A stretch of DNA of 64,000 bases from Chiua virens (taxonomy: Eukaryota > Basidiomycota > Agaricomycetes > Boletales > Boletaceae), in NCBI GenBank assembly GCA_019787685.1, contig JAHNUO010000001.1:930001-994000 (forward strand), given 5' to 3'. Below the pieces are notes generated by a model that was not told the DNA's origin, made no database searches, and saw only the letters and a list, made by a program, of their open reading frames with translations. Positions 46,307-58,133 of the stretch are shown here, piece after piece; position 1 is the stretch's first letter, and each line of letters opens with the position of its first letter. The position numbers were made by a program, and so were the translations under genes.

Positions 46307-46612
46307 TGTCAGAAGACTCAGAACTTCAATTTCATATCTCAAATACTCTTACCCCTCGAGAATACAATCACGTCATCACTTATATATTCCATAGAACATT
46401 GTAGAACATTCCTGACACCGACATCATACCCTTTGTTGTACCCTTCTCCATTTATTTCTTTACATAGGAATACCTGTTATATATTGTTGGTCTGTGCTCA
46501 CTCTGTAGAATAGTATATAAGTAGAGTAGTTTCCTGTATCATTTCTCTAGTCTTGAAATCATTAGCATTTCACTTATTGATATTGAGACATCCCTTATAA
46601 GTTTCCCTTACA
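46307..46612 (+). repeat. 3' LTR of the gypsy element
   Basis: 306 bp, TGTCAGAAG ... CCCTTACA, directly after the purine tract CAGAAGGGGGATAA, and followed by CTGGG. It contains a TATATAAG box at about 46514. A diverged reverse-oriented copy lies at 35785-36085. Confidence 0.88.
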
Positions 46613-46619
46613 CTGGGCA

Positions 46620-47178
46620 GGCACTAGTGAAATTCAAATAATAGCATTTTCAACAAGATAATAATGCCAAGTATCCTTTTAAAAGATCCACAAATGGCAT
46701 AATAAGTAGTGATGTGGGTCTGTGACATGCTATATACATTCTCTGGACCCAAACTCCTTTGAATAGTTTTGGCAGCATCTCAAGAAAGCTTGATTACTCT
46801 CTTAAAGGGAGAAAGACATTTTTCATGGTGATGTAAGCATGGAGTCACAAAGTGTGTGAAGATTTTCAAACTCAGATATAATGTAGTCATGTATATCTTT
46901 GTTTGTAGCACCAAACAAGACCAAATATCCACTGGTAAATATGAGATCCTATGTCTCAAATTAAAAGTACAAAAACTATTGCAATAGGGTCATTGGTTTA
47001 AAATATTCATATCTTGGGATCCTGTGACCCAAATCATATGACCCAAGGGCCATTTTGTAACCAAGTGTGAGTGCTACCCCTCATCCCACCAGACCTAAGC
47101 GAAACTCTCACCCCTGTCTGCAGTGCACTTCACACACTGCATTGCATTTAGTTATTGCAATGGTTTTTGGAGTCACTG
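46620..47178 (+). mobile_element. truncated Tc1-like copy related to element B
   Basis: Matches the left third of element B in reverse orientation: QDNNAKYPFKRSTNGIISSD-like transposase remnant at the start, then the complete right terminal repeat ending GGAGTCACTG before TA (47179-47180). The other end is missing; it starts only a few bases after the gypsy LTR. Confidence 0.75.
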
Positions 47179-47180
47179 TA

Positions 47181-47961
47181 CTTCCCTGATCATCTGTCTT
47201 ACTCATGTTTAGTCATTCTCCATTTCTCTGCATTACTCATCTCCTTACTCTGTGACTAATCCTCTGTTTTCCTCTGATGTAGATACTTTGCTTGTAACTC
47301 TCTAGTCAGAATATTAAGTTATCTCTATGACTTACTCTGATTCCTCCAAAAGACCTTGATGGTCTTACCTTTCTCAACTCCACTCTATGTGTTGAGTCTA
47401 CCTCTGACCTCTGTTCTCTGTACCTCTGCAAATACAGGGACCAACTGTGACAAGGGCACAGCACACAAGCTGAAGCCATGTGCTGTCCAACACTACAACT
47501 CTGGAGTTCTGGAGTTGGCAACCTCAGAGTCATACAGTCTCTAACAGCATGTTGCTCACTTGCCATTAGATGTTTCCTTGTCACTGTGCCAGCCTATCTG
47601 AGTCCCTGCCATTTCACTGCTCACTAATATGTCAGACTGGTAGATTCAGCATCCCAACCTTTGAGCATAATATGCAGTTGGCTATCCCTCCAGATGAGTC
47701 TCAGGATTCTGCATGGAGCTCCTTCAAGTCAAGTGCTTTTTAACACTTGACTTTTCCATCCTTTCAAATGTCTTTACCAATCAGGTGACCCCAATGGTTG
47801 TTGTGGCATGCCATTCAGAAAAGCAATCACCATTGGTGTAGTGTCCTCCAAACTCTCAATTTGGATGCCAGAGCAAGAATAACCCCTGGTTCGTGCTCTT
47901 TCTCAGATTCGGACATGTCCATCTCGAACACTGAGATCCCACTCTTCCCGATCCATATACT
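47181..47961. other. island edge, no gene recognised
   Basis: Nearly 0.8 kb of CpG-poor sequence with scattered CTCTG and TCTGT words. No conserved frame and no repeat ends were found. It is probably old transposon sequence. Confidence 0.35.
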
Positions 47962-48449
47962 GTCAATGAATTTGGAACAAGCACATATCATAGCTTGATT
48001 ACTAGTAACATATGACGCCCATAAACGTCATAAATGCATAGATAACATTCGGATGTACATCGTACGGTAAGGATCGTGACAAGATAAATTGGTAAACGAG
48101 CTAGGTTTTATATAGTGAATCGGGGAGCGGTACGTTCAATGATCGCGGGGGAGGACGTTTTGAGCAAGGTAGGAATAATCACGACGAACCGTGCTACTGA
48201 AGAGCATGCGTGTAGAGGAAGTACGCCCGATATATCAAAGTTCACATGTTACACCTTGTTCAACACTTGAAGTGGTGGAAACTTGCTACAATACAGTGAG
48301 TTGCGCGTAGAGGAAAGAGGCAAGAAAGAAAAAGAGACAGAAAAAGGAGCCTGAGGAAAGACAACCCAAAGGGGAACAAATATGTGCGACAGATAGCAGC
48401 GGCAAAAGGAAACAAAACGAGTCTAGGATTGATAGATGGACCTCGCGAC
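47962..48449 (+). repeat. host segment duplication, copy 2 (right of transposon island)
   Basis: Direct copy of 30856-31265. The left part corresponds to the hydrolase gene's last codons (TCAATGAATTTGGAACAAGCAC against TCAATGGATTTGGAACGAACGC), and the right part runs into the last exon of NOT1. About 70 extra bases (near 48300-48360) are absent from copy 1. The hydrolase end is degenerate here while the NOT1 end is intact. Confidence 0.85.
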
Positions 48450-51400
48450 CTGACCAAGTTATCAAAAATGCGAAATGGGATCAGACGCCGAGAGAACTTA
48501 CACTCTCGAGAAGCATAGTAACTTCGGGGGCAACACGGATAAACTCTTTGTTCCAGAATTCGTATTTCTGGTTCCTGAGAAGTTCAATAAATGTGACGAG
48601 CGCTCCCCATGGATGAGGACGGTGGACGACGAAACGCTCCAAGAGAACACGAGTCATCACTTCACGGAAGCATTCATCCTTGACCTCGACGAAGAGGTGA
48701 AGTACGAGGGAGGAGAACCAATGGGTATGGGCGTTAGGATATCGCAGGTGGAGTACCATGGAACTCAGGAGGTGGTGTTGTCCTAGGGTTTCACATAAGC
48801 CCATGATTGAAGCGCGAGCGGTTGGTTGAAAATCTCACCTTCGACGTCTAAATTAGTGGCTAGGTACTGTAAAGCAACAACCCCTGGATCGCTTGGGACG
48901 AAGACGGACGACCCGCTGCGCGCCTTCGCCTGTGCGACAGACGAGACTCCGATATACATTACCAAAGAATTGATGAGGGAAAGGTTGTAAGTTTCGGTAG
49001 TGCCTTCCGGGACCACGGATAACTTCAATCGATCTTTGAGTGAAGCGAGGAAAGTAGGAGCGCCTCTGTTCAGTAGGTACTGATCCAGACCGTTTCGCAG
49101 ATCAGCACTTTTAACGCCCGCAGCAAAGTCGGACAAGATGGGAGGAATGGGGCCCATTTCTGGGATCGAGTCAAATTTGATGTTCCGCAAATGTGGGTCG
49201 GGAAGGACAATGGAGAGAGGGAATGCGCTGATGATGATGTTGCGGAGCTGGATGCAGCGGGGAGGAATGACATCGCAAAGACTGAAGTAGTATTCGTTGA
49301 GGAACTCGGGGAAGTCGTGGAGGAGAACGAGAAGGAGGCGGAGTGTACCCCGATAGAGATCGCGAGCGGCGAGCTGAAGATCTGCCTCCTTGAGGAAAGG
49401 CGCCAAAAACTTGAACAAGATAAGAGGAGTTTGTGGAAGGCGGACCACCCTTCTCGATTTTCGGACAAGAGAAGCTTCGGCATAAAATGCCTATGGGAAA
49501 CTAAACTCAGCCAGGAGAACGCGAAACCAGGGAAGTATGTGGGTTGCAAGGAACTGAAGGTGTCACTGCAAGGCGCAATGAGTAATAGTAACTACTAATT
49601 TGTTGAATCAAGCGTACCTGATGGCAGTCAACAATTGGAAATATGCGGACCCGAGGTTTGCTTCCATCGCATGGAGGTCATTGATAAGGCTGGAGAAGAA
49701 TCTGAAGAACGGTTTCTGCTGGAACATAGCCCCTTGATCTTCGTGCATGTTTGCCAAAACGAGGACAAAGATCGACAAGATTTTAGTGAGATAGTGCACT
49801 TTTGCCTGTTCATTGTTGACACCGGAAGCATCTCCGTGGTACTTGATGATATAGACGATCAGACGCGACATCGCGTCCAGAGCTTGGAAAGCGTAATCGA
49901 ATTCTCCAGCGGCGACACATTTGAGGTAGCTGTTGACGCTGGACTCGGCGCACACACGGAAAAAGAAAGAAGAAACATCTTCAACCTTTAAGATGCCTTG
50001 TTTAGTTAACTGGGTGATATAAGGGACGAATGCCTTCTCCGGGGAGTGGGAACGCTGGAAGATCGTGACCCATTGCTGGAACCAGGAAAAAAGCTTCTCC
50101 CTAAGCTGCTCGGTCTCAGGCTTGACTGAAGGCTGCCTAATGACGACCCCCTCAGAAACAACGGCATTGCTCGGTCGTCTCACGACGCCTCGGAGGTCGT
50201 CTACGAGATGCTGGACACTATTAGGTATATAAGACTAGGCAATTCAGAGATAGCATGCACAAATACTTACTCTTCGCTAGCTTTCCCAGCTTGGACAAGC
50301 TGTCCCAGGACTTCGATTGTGTATGCAAACTGGTTTTGGGTCGCGACAGGGGGATCGCTGGTCAAGCACTCTCGAACGAGGCCAGCCGCAAAGCTCTGCA
50401 AGGTCGGGCGAGGGTCCTGGAACAAACTTTTCGCCAATTGCTGGTCCTGAAGGGAAGTGTTCACGAGGCCGCTGCGGAGAAGTGTGACGGTCACAGCAAT
50501 GTTGAACTTGCGCTACATCAATGTCAGCATCAGCACGTTCAAGTCTCACGAATCGCGGACCTCATCCTCGGCATACAACAGCCAGGTAATAGCCTCCTTG
50601 GCAACTTCGTCAAACGAATGGCACAGCTGATCTAGTAATGCCACATAAATCTCCCTACCCAATTGGGACGATGTCTTGTACAGCAATTGCACAATCTTCT
50701 GAGAGATTAACAATGGGGTGCGGTGGTGGTCTACTGACTGCGCAGCAATGTAAAGAACCTGGCGGACCAAGTGACGAATATCGTGATTTGAAGGCAGCGC
50801 TGAGAGAGAAGCAATCGGCAACTGAACGACAAGGCTTTCTAGGTCCCTAATAGTGACCTGGATATCTTGGGTTAGTACCAGGCAAACATTGGGAGTTGTC
50901 AAACAAACCGTGAACCGTTCCATTGCATCCAGATGACTCAAAGCGGTCATCCCCTGGTCGGGTGTCGGAGACCCAGTGTACACAGCCGGCGGAAGATGTT
51001 CAGTACGCGAATATGCCACCGCTGAACCAGGTCGGCTCATGGCAGGGGTCCGGCGCTTTGAGTCGAGAGCTGTGATTCCACATCAGTAACGCGTTAGAAC
51101 AATCGGCAAAGTGCTCACAGAAATCCTCATACACAGCAACTTGGTGAGGCTGTAGGCCCGTAGCCTTGATACGCAGAGGATCAGGGAGAGCGACAGAAAA
51201 GTTCGAGGGAGGAGCAGCGGGATCCCAAAACGCTTGGCCACTGCGAAGTTCCCTGTGCCTGCGACGAACTTCATAGGAAGTCGCGAATGTTTCGTCGACG
51301 TCTGCTACGGCGCGTTCCATTGCAGCTTTTTCAATGGCGGAACAAGCGACCTCCACGTTGTCGGCTACGAGGATGGAAAGAACCTGTTCGGAAATGACTT

Positions 51401-54400
51401 GCTCGCTAAAACCATGGTCAACGAGGGCCGTGCGAAGGTGTCCACCGAGATTGCTTTTCAGAGGCTCCTTGCAAGTTACCAATGCAAGACTCCCAGCGAG
51501 TTTCTGAGCCATCAAATGACCCGCCTTGCGTAACTTCTCCTCGCTGGACTCCATGGCAAAGTCTTTCGTAACGAGCTCTCGGGTAGAAATACCTGCAATC
51601 GTCACCGAACGCTCAACAACAGGTACGATAATCTGGCAGACCAGAGTTAGCAGATAAAACAACAACAAACGACAAACAAACCTCTCGAACGGAGCGATCG
51701 ACGGCCAGCTGGACAGCCCTCTTGAATGAATGGTTCGCGTGCAAAGGTGCAAGTTGGGGGCTAATAATGACACTCGATCCCAGTCCCGCCAAAATCGATT
51801 CGATGTGGACTCCAATCGCCCTCTGAGTCTCCGAAGGCGCGGAGCCAAGCGACATAACTTGCCCTTCACCTTGGATTCCCAAGCCCTCGAACCCGTTCAT
51901 CGGCAACGAGTCTAAATCATCGACATAGTCGGGGAGACCAGGCGCAGAAGCCGAACCATTGGCCGTGCGCCGATTTCTGAGAATTGTAGTCGCTCCGACT
52001 GTGTCAAGGTCAATATCGAGCCCTTTACACAATACCTCGATCTCAAACTTCAAGTTCAACTTGAGATCAGCGAAGTGATAAAGCTCCACGAGAAGCGAAA
52101 TGACAGCCATGAGCCAGGGGTTGGGGGGCCTGAACACCTTGGATTTTGCGCAAGGTTCAAGAGTCTTGCATACGAATGGAATGGCAACGATCAAGCGTCC
52201 ATTTTCGAAACCCTCAACTAGGAGATCTTTGAACGAGAGATTCTTGTGACGGATAGGTTTGTCTCTCGCGAGAGTGATCGTCCCAAGCCAAGAACCAAGG
52301 TTCTTCAAAACGGCCCGCTCAGAGGTGACCTGCATCGTTCTTTCGCTGTTGAGCATCGCGGCGGATTTAATGAATGTCTCTTGGAGGATGAGCTTGTCTA
52401 ATTTTGACGTGTCGAGCGCATTCAGGAAACGTAGATAAAGCTGGTGGTTGTTTGGTTCCGCACTGATCCGCTGGTCAACCAGGTAGTTGGCAAACCACCT
52501 CGCGTAGGTATCATCGAAATAGTCCTTCATTTCCGCGAGTTTCACGTCGAAGTTGCTCGGTGCAAGATTGTTCACAATGAACAGGACCTTGTCAGATAAC
52601 TCCTCCGCCGGCTTGACAATTTCCTCATCCAATTTGTCTGGCTGGATGGCCGTAAACACTGGAGTTTCGGTTGCGGCAGCCATTATGTCCCCGTCCGAAC
52701 CATCTTCTCCAGAAGCAATTGCTCGGTGAACGGTAGCTGCAAGGTCTGGACGAGCTTCCATCAAATGTGGAATACCCAAAAGTGCCTGACAGAGTGGTTG
52801 CCATTCCGGAAGACGACTCTCAAACCGAGCCAAAGCTTGCAACCCGAACTTGAACAAATTTGTCTCCGGGGGGCAGCTTAAGGCATCGACGACATAACGA
52901 AGTGCTACTCCGAACGGAACGAGATCGACTAGTTCGTGCTGGATGATTGAGCCGAAGAGGTAACCGGTCATGGCAAGTTCGCGAGCGGGATAGTAAGACT
53001 GAAAAACTTGTACTCGTCGAAGAGGAAATGGAGCATGCAAGAGAAGATTTCGTGATCCCTGGGGTCCGACGAAGCTTTGGTGCGTTGAAGGAGGGCAATG
53101 ACTTCGTCAATGGTCGTTTGTTCGTCGTACATCTCCTTGTATATAGCGTCAACTTCGGCCTCAATCTCGGCCGAATAGCTGACGACAGAAAAACCGGGTT
53201 CGGTATCGGTACCAGGGATGAGGTTCATGAGGCGTGGGTGAATTTGGAGGCAGGCACCACGGACTTGCAGGCAGTAATCTATATCTTCACGGGGCATTTT
53301 GGCGGAGCTGTAAATCGTCAGGTCAGGGTATCTCAAAATACAGAAATGAATCACGGACTTGTTTCGAAGGGTACGAAGAAAGATGGCGATAGTTTGAGGG
53401 TTTAGAGGCATAGTGCGACCGTCCACAGCAGGATCCGACATTCTCGACACTTTCTCGCTCTCCATTTTGATCTCCAGGAAATGAATCATGGAGCGAAGGA
53501 ATTCAGCACCGTGGGTAGTAACGTTGTCAGCAAGCCACTTGTCCAAGTTCAAATATTCTCGGCGAGAGGCCAATGCGGCGACGTCAAGAGCAAAGGTAAA
53601 GGGATGCGAGTCCAAGAGGTTTTCCAGAATCTCAGATGGTAAGTTAGACAAAGGAACAGATTTCAAGGGATCGTGGTCTCTCACCTTGAGATCCTGCGCG
53701 ACATCCAAAATCCGAGTGATATTGAGAGGGCTCTCCTCATAGAAATCACGGAAAGCGCTGAGAAGATACGCGGGATCGATCTGCCACAACCGCATGAAGA
53801 CAAGCTGATGGTTCGGGTGGCCTGCCAGAAACATGGCCAAGAGCTTGCGAGAATACTCGAGACGAATATCACCCCAATTCTGATCCTATGGCGGGGATTA
53901 AAACAACTTAGAAATAAGTTTGAACAATGACCTACCGGAACCTGAAGTAGACCCATATGAACTAGTTCCGCACTGATCTTCAATGCCTTGTCCAGCATGT
54001 CACGTACACAATTCCGGATGTCCGCATTGTCCGAATCCGCAAGTCGTACAAGCACCTCGAAAAGATCGAGAGAATTCCAAGTGTGTCCCTGGACGTTGGC
54101 GGCTAACGACTTGATCGTAGGGCTTGCAGCTGCCACGTCTTCCACGGTGACAATCCTGTGGCCAGGCAAGGACACGAAATTGAAGGTGTCCGCGGGCAAT
54201 GATAGAAGGGCATCCAGAAGCTTCAATTGGTATAATGAATTCTTCCACGTTCCCCAAAACCCAGTCACCGCATGTGGATCCGCATCCCTTGAGCAATTGA
54301 GGAGGATGGCGATCAACAACTTCAACGTGGCCGTATCGACCCCATGACGATCTGGCCAGTCAAATGCCTTGATGACGTTGGCCCAGTCGAGGGTCACGCG

Positions 54401-55621
54401 CTGCGCAACATGTCAGCAACTAAGGATACCACGGTCCCAAAATCGGAACTTACGAAGCTACCCAAAGCCCTTACCAATGTTCCAACGTCACACAAAGTCG
54501 TACCCTCCGCAGCAAGTCGAGCTAAACTTGATACGATCTCGATGACTTGAGCATCCCGTGGAGGATTGGCGTCGGAGATGCCGAACCGAAGGAGGAGCGC
54601 GCGAACCGTATCAACATCACTCGTGATCTCCGGGCCGAGCTGGATCAGAGTCTGGACAAGGGAAGCACCGGAGGGCAGGCTGCACGCGGTCAAATTAGTC
54701 ACGGACGTGGATAAGAATAGCATGCAATTTGTGACACACCTTAATGTGGGGAAAATGCGCTGCAAGATAGGAGCCACTATCTCTGGGCCATACTTGGCTT
54801 GTGCAGCCGCGATGAGCGCTTGACGCTGGGTGGCATCCAACACGGGGGTTTCCGAATTGGAGTCAGACAACAGGTTCGACATGAGTTTTGCAATTTGTTG
54901 AGGTGAGAGATCGGCGTGGTCGAAGGAAGGATGTTGGCACAGAGAAAGGACGGCGTTTTCAAAGTCAACACGAATGAGGGCAGCAGCCTGGGTAGCCAGC
55001 TCCTTGCGAGTAGAGCTAGCGACAATGGACGAAGCCAAGACGAGTCTCTCGAGCGGCCTAAGGGAAACACGATCTACAAATCGGACGAGATCAAAATGCC
55101 TGAAGGCGTCCCCTTCGCCCTTGTCTATACCGTCACGGAATCGGTCTGCGAGAAAAGGGTCACGAGCGAGACGTTGAGTTTCTTGGACGAGAAGACGGAA
55201 GGTCAAGGCAGTAGAGGTGTCAAACGCAGACGGTGGGGCATTCAAGGCGAGACGACCTTGGGAATGGACAATGAGACGACGGATGAAATGGAGGTAGGTG
55301 TCAAGACCGTGTTGCTCGGAGAGCTGTGTCGCGCAGCAAAATGACGATTTTAGCATGAAAATAAGAGAGAAAAAGATAGGAACATACCGAGCGTATTTCG
55401 AGTTGATTTCTCTCAAAATTGTCCTCCGTGAGTGTCGATAGGAGGAAGACAATTTGAGCCTTTACGATGGTGTGTATGTTGGCGTTTGGAGGGTTATCCA
55501 TCGTCGACGACCTAGCTGAAGAGTCCGGGCGTCGATTGACGCTTCCACCAACCGACGCCGTTTTGGATGAAGCGCTGTTGAAGGGGGGTAAAACACGTAG
55601 GCCGGAGCGAAACACACCAGC
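48423..55621 (-). CDS. NOT1: CCR4-NOT complex scaffold subunit 1
   Basis: Not1 is the large scaffold of the CCR4-NOT deadenylase complex in mRNA decay and translational control. Recognisable parts in order: N-terminal HEAT region (IHTIVKAQIVFLLSTLTEDN, HGLDTYLHFIRRLIVHSQGR), a middle region with GHPNHQLVFMRLWQIDPAYL, the MIF4G domain that binds Caf1 (MKDYFDDTYARWFANYLVDQ, HKNLSFKDLLVEGFENGRLI, about 52600-52080), the Not9-binding domain (VVERSVTIAGISTRELVTKD), and the C-terminal Not1 domain (LRNIIISAFPLSIVLPDPHL, AHTHWFSSLVLHLFVEVKDE, NQKYEFWNKEFIRVAPEV). A 52-bp intron (48450-48501) leads to a 27-nt last exon VARSIYQS*. More than fifteen introns. The 5' end is not settled: a coding exon reaches an acceptor at 55621-55623, the first in-frame ATG is at 55499-55501, and an upstream exon is likely. 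Confidence 0.9.
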
Positions 55622-56136
55622 CTGTAACAGTCAGTCCAAGTACTCGCCAAACTCGCGCGGGGGTCCGATGGATTTAAGACTCAGTCACGTCGGAGATTCA
55701 AATATTGTGCCGTAGGGTCACCGTCGTACATACTACTCATTGTACTAAGTTAGTAGTCCATGAGCTACGAGATACCCAAGTCCAAACAGATAATCATAGA
55801 AGATGTGCCAGTGGAAGGCATTGCTGCGCGAGGGGACGTCCGCGTCAACTTGCGCACAGACACGTCAGCCTCCGATATAACACGTAACGTATCGTGGCAA
55901 CCTCGGGCCCGCCTCTTGGATATCATCGTCAGCGTGTAGCGAAAGTAAGGGACGATCCACTTACAATGTTCTCAAGGAACTGATGGGTCACGGGAGTCAC
56001 TTGTTTGACGGGGAAGTCACGATGATGATTGGTACGGTCACCTCGGACTTCGACGATAACGTATGCCACGAATCAATGTCCTTGACACTTGTCCCTACCA
56101 GCATTTGTCAGTATTAGTGGCAAGCAAAGGACGACA
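55622..56136. other. intergenic, probable NOT1 first exon and promoter
   Basis: About 500 bp. An ATG at 55738-55740 on the minus strand (MSSMYDGDP) could begin a short first exon of NOT1, but no donor gives the right phase. A coding-like stretch on the minus strand (DIDSWHTLSSKSEVTVPIII, stop at 55997-55999) may be a further exon of the gene at 56137-58133. Confidence 0.35.
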
Positions 56137-58133
56137 TCACTCGCAGGTGCCGGATTCCAGTTTCACATCCACGTTTCCTCGCTCCGGGGAGACCCGGACG
56201 CTTTCAATTTTGTCGCGTTTCGTCGTTACTGCGATCACAGTCGTCAGCCCGCGAGACATACCAAGCAAAGAATGATCAACGCACTCGGTGGGACAGGAGC
56301 CGTCAACACGAAATAAAAGTCATCTTCAAGATGATCGATTGCGGGTAAAGGCCCGAGGAGGTCATTACAACTCGAATCCGCCACCTGCATTGCTTGTAAC
56401 GCAGCGTCCAGCGCCGCCAATGAGGTGGATGTGGGTAACCGGAAAATGCGTTCCTTCTTAGCTGGCCTCGGCACTAGTGCTGGTCAGACAAGAATCAAGA
56501 ATATGATACCAAATCGCTAACATCGTGATCCCGAAGGAGAGGGGGGAGTGCGCATAGAAGCCACCTCGACAGTCTTTGGCTGTCGTACCGGAGTTGCGGA
56601 CCCACCGTGACTGGTAAGACATTTACCCGTCTCGACCGCTACCAAGTAAAATATGATAAGTGCCGATACAACCCTTGACCAGGACGCACCGTCCGACGTG
56701 GGACATCGTAAGTCGATGCTACCGATACCAAGCGAGTCGCTCCTCCCGAGGCATGCTAGCGATGCTTCTGGTGGCGATGGAAGTGATACCGCGGAGGTTT
56801 TCCGAGACAACCCAGTGCCAGACTGGGTTCCCTTGGAAGTCGTTCGAGGAATCCTATCGCCGACGTTCAATCTGCCAGCACCAGGCTGGGTCTTCTGGGA
56901 ACATTGAACCGTCATTGACGACCTCTTGCATGCGTTATTCTCCTTTCCAATGTCTTTGGCGAATAACCGGGTTTCCGTGGGTAATGGTGGTAGCGGTATG
57001 GTAGGAGGCGGCCCGGGACTTGTAGAAACGCAGTGCCGAGCAACGTTCTCCGACACAATGGAAAGGGACTCCCTGTAAATCTTGGGCTTCTTGACCTTGA
57101 TTTTTTTGGATCGGCCTAGAGCACATAGTAAAAAAACGGAAAAGACAGTGTATCTGCAGAACGCACCATTGTCCCGTGTCGCGACAGTCTCAGCATCCGA
57201 AGGTGAGGAAACGTCCCCAGTGACCGTAGAAGCTGAACCGTATGCGCTGCCAGACATCTCAGCACACAACTCTTCTATCTCTGACGGTAGGCATCAAGTC
57301 AGCCAACGACCGCATCAAGCAAGATCTGATGACCTACCTCGCATAAACTCTGTATGTTCTAACCGCCGGTCAATACCGGCAAAAGTCCGCGCCTCCCTCG
57401 CAGTCTGGGCGGTTGAAGAGATGTTCGAGGGCAGAGCTACCGTCTTGACTATGGCGAGCTTGGCCTGAATCTCGGTCACCCGCGATTCGAGAACATGAAT
57501 CTTCCGCGCGCTGTCCGCCTTGACTCTCGATATTCTGGCTCCATTGCCCTCGACCGACAATTGCAATAATTTGAAGGACTTGCTAATGCTCTCGACCGCC
57601 TTCTTGTCGCCCTCGATCATGGTCGACAGTTCCGCTATGGTCTTCTTGCACGACTCCGCCTCGGCGTCCAGACGGGCAATGCGGTCCTGCTGAGAAAGTA
57701 CCTGATCTCGCAACCAGTCGTATTGCTCAGTGAGCGTCTCGTTTGAGCTGCCCCAGACGTCCATGTGTGTCCGAACACGCTGAATCGTGGCGACGGCGTG
57801 TGACACGATGGCGAAGGCCCGCACGACAAGGGATTCGCCTAGTTGGTATAGCAAAAAGAGTCCAGCGATCATTTGCGCAATACCGAGCATCAGAGCCTGG
57901 TTGTCGACAGTGTCGTGCGAGGCGCCGTCGAAGCGCAAGGAAATGGCGCGGGGAGGACACGAAGGCCCGTGTACACTCAACGTCGAGGTGAATTCGAGCA
58001 TGCCGGGCATGGCCAGGACTGGGTCGACGTCATCGGGCGATGCCATCCAGGAGACATCACGACAATCGCACGAGGCACGGGCAAGAGTCAAAGTGATCGA
58101 GGGAATGGTAGAGACGCAGCCAGAGGTAGCCAT
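56137..58133 (-). CDS. unknown protein with membrane segment and coiled coil
   Basis: Not recognised. The start at 58131-58133 gives MATSGCVSTIPSITLTL. Around residues 75-100 is a hydrophobic stretch (NQALMLGIAQMIAGLFLLYQ) able to span a membrane, followed by a long coiled coil of about 130 residues (QYDWLRDQVLSQQDRIARLD ... VLESRVTEIQAKLAIVKTV). After an intron come a Ser/Thr-rich part, a basic patch (RSKKIKVKKPKIY), a proline run (GPPPTIPLPPLP), a second hydrophobic-free region and the end KKERIFRLPTSTSLAALDAA ... DDFYFVLTAPVPP. A GT-AG intron of 56 bp then leads to an exon ending VDVKLESGTCE*. About six exons. Possibly a membrane-tethered structural protein; the true C-terminus may lie further downstream. 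Confidence 0.6.

Larger units (their letters stand above)
40868..46612 (+). mobile_element. decayed Ty3/gypsy retrotransposon (chromovirus)
   Basis: Order of parts on the plus strand: gag, protease, reverse transcriptase, RNase H, integrase, chromodomain, purine tract (AGAAGGGGGAT), 3' LTR. No 5' LTR of the same family is seen directly upstream, so the 5' border given is only approximate. Many in-frame stops and some frame shifts make the element inactive. Confidence 0.85.

Noticed and set aside
31308..47178. A virus-like or CRISPR-like system in the repeat-rich island
   Set aside because: All repeated blocks are explained by terminal repeats of Tc1-type elements, LTRs and the host duplication; there are no regular spacers and no associated nucleases.
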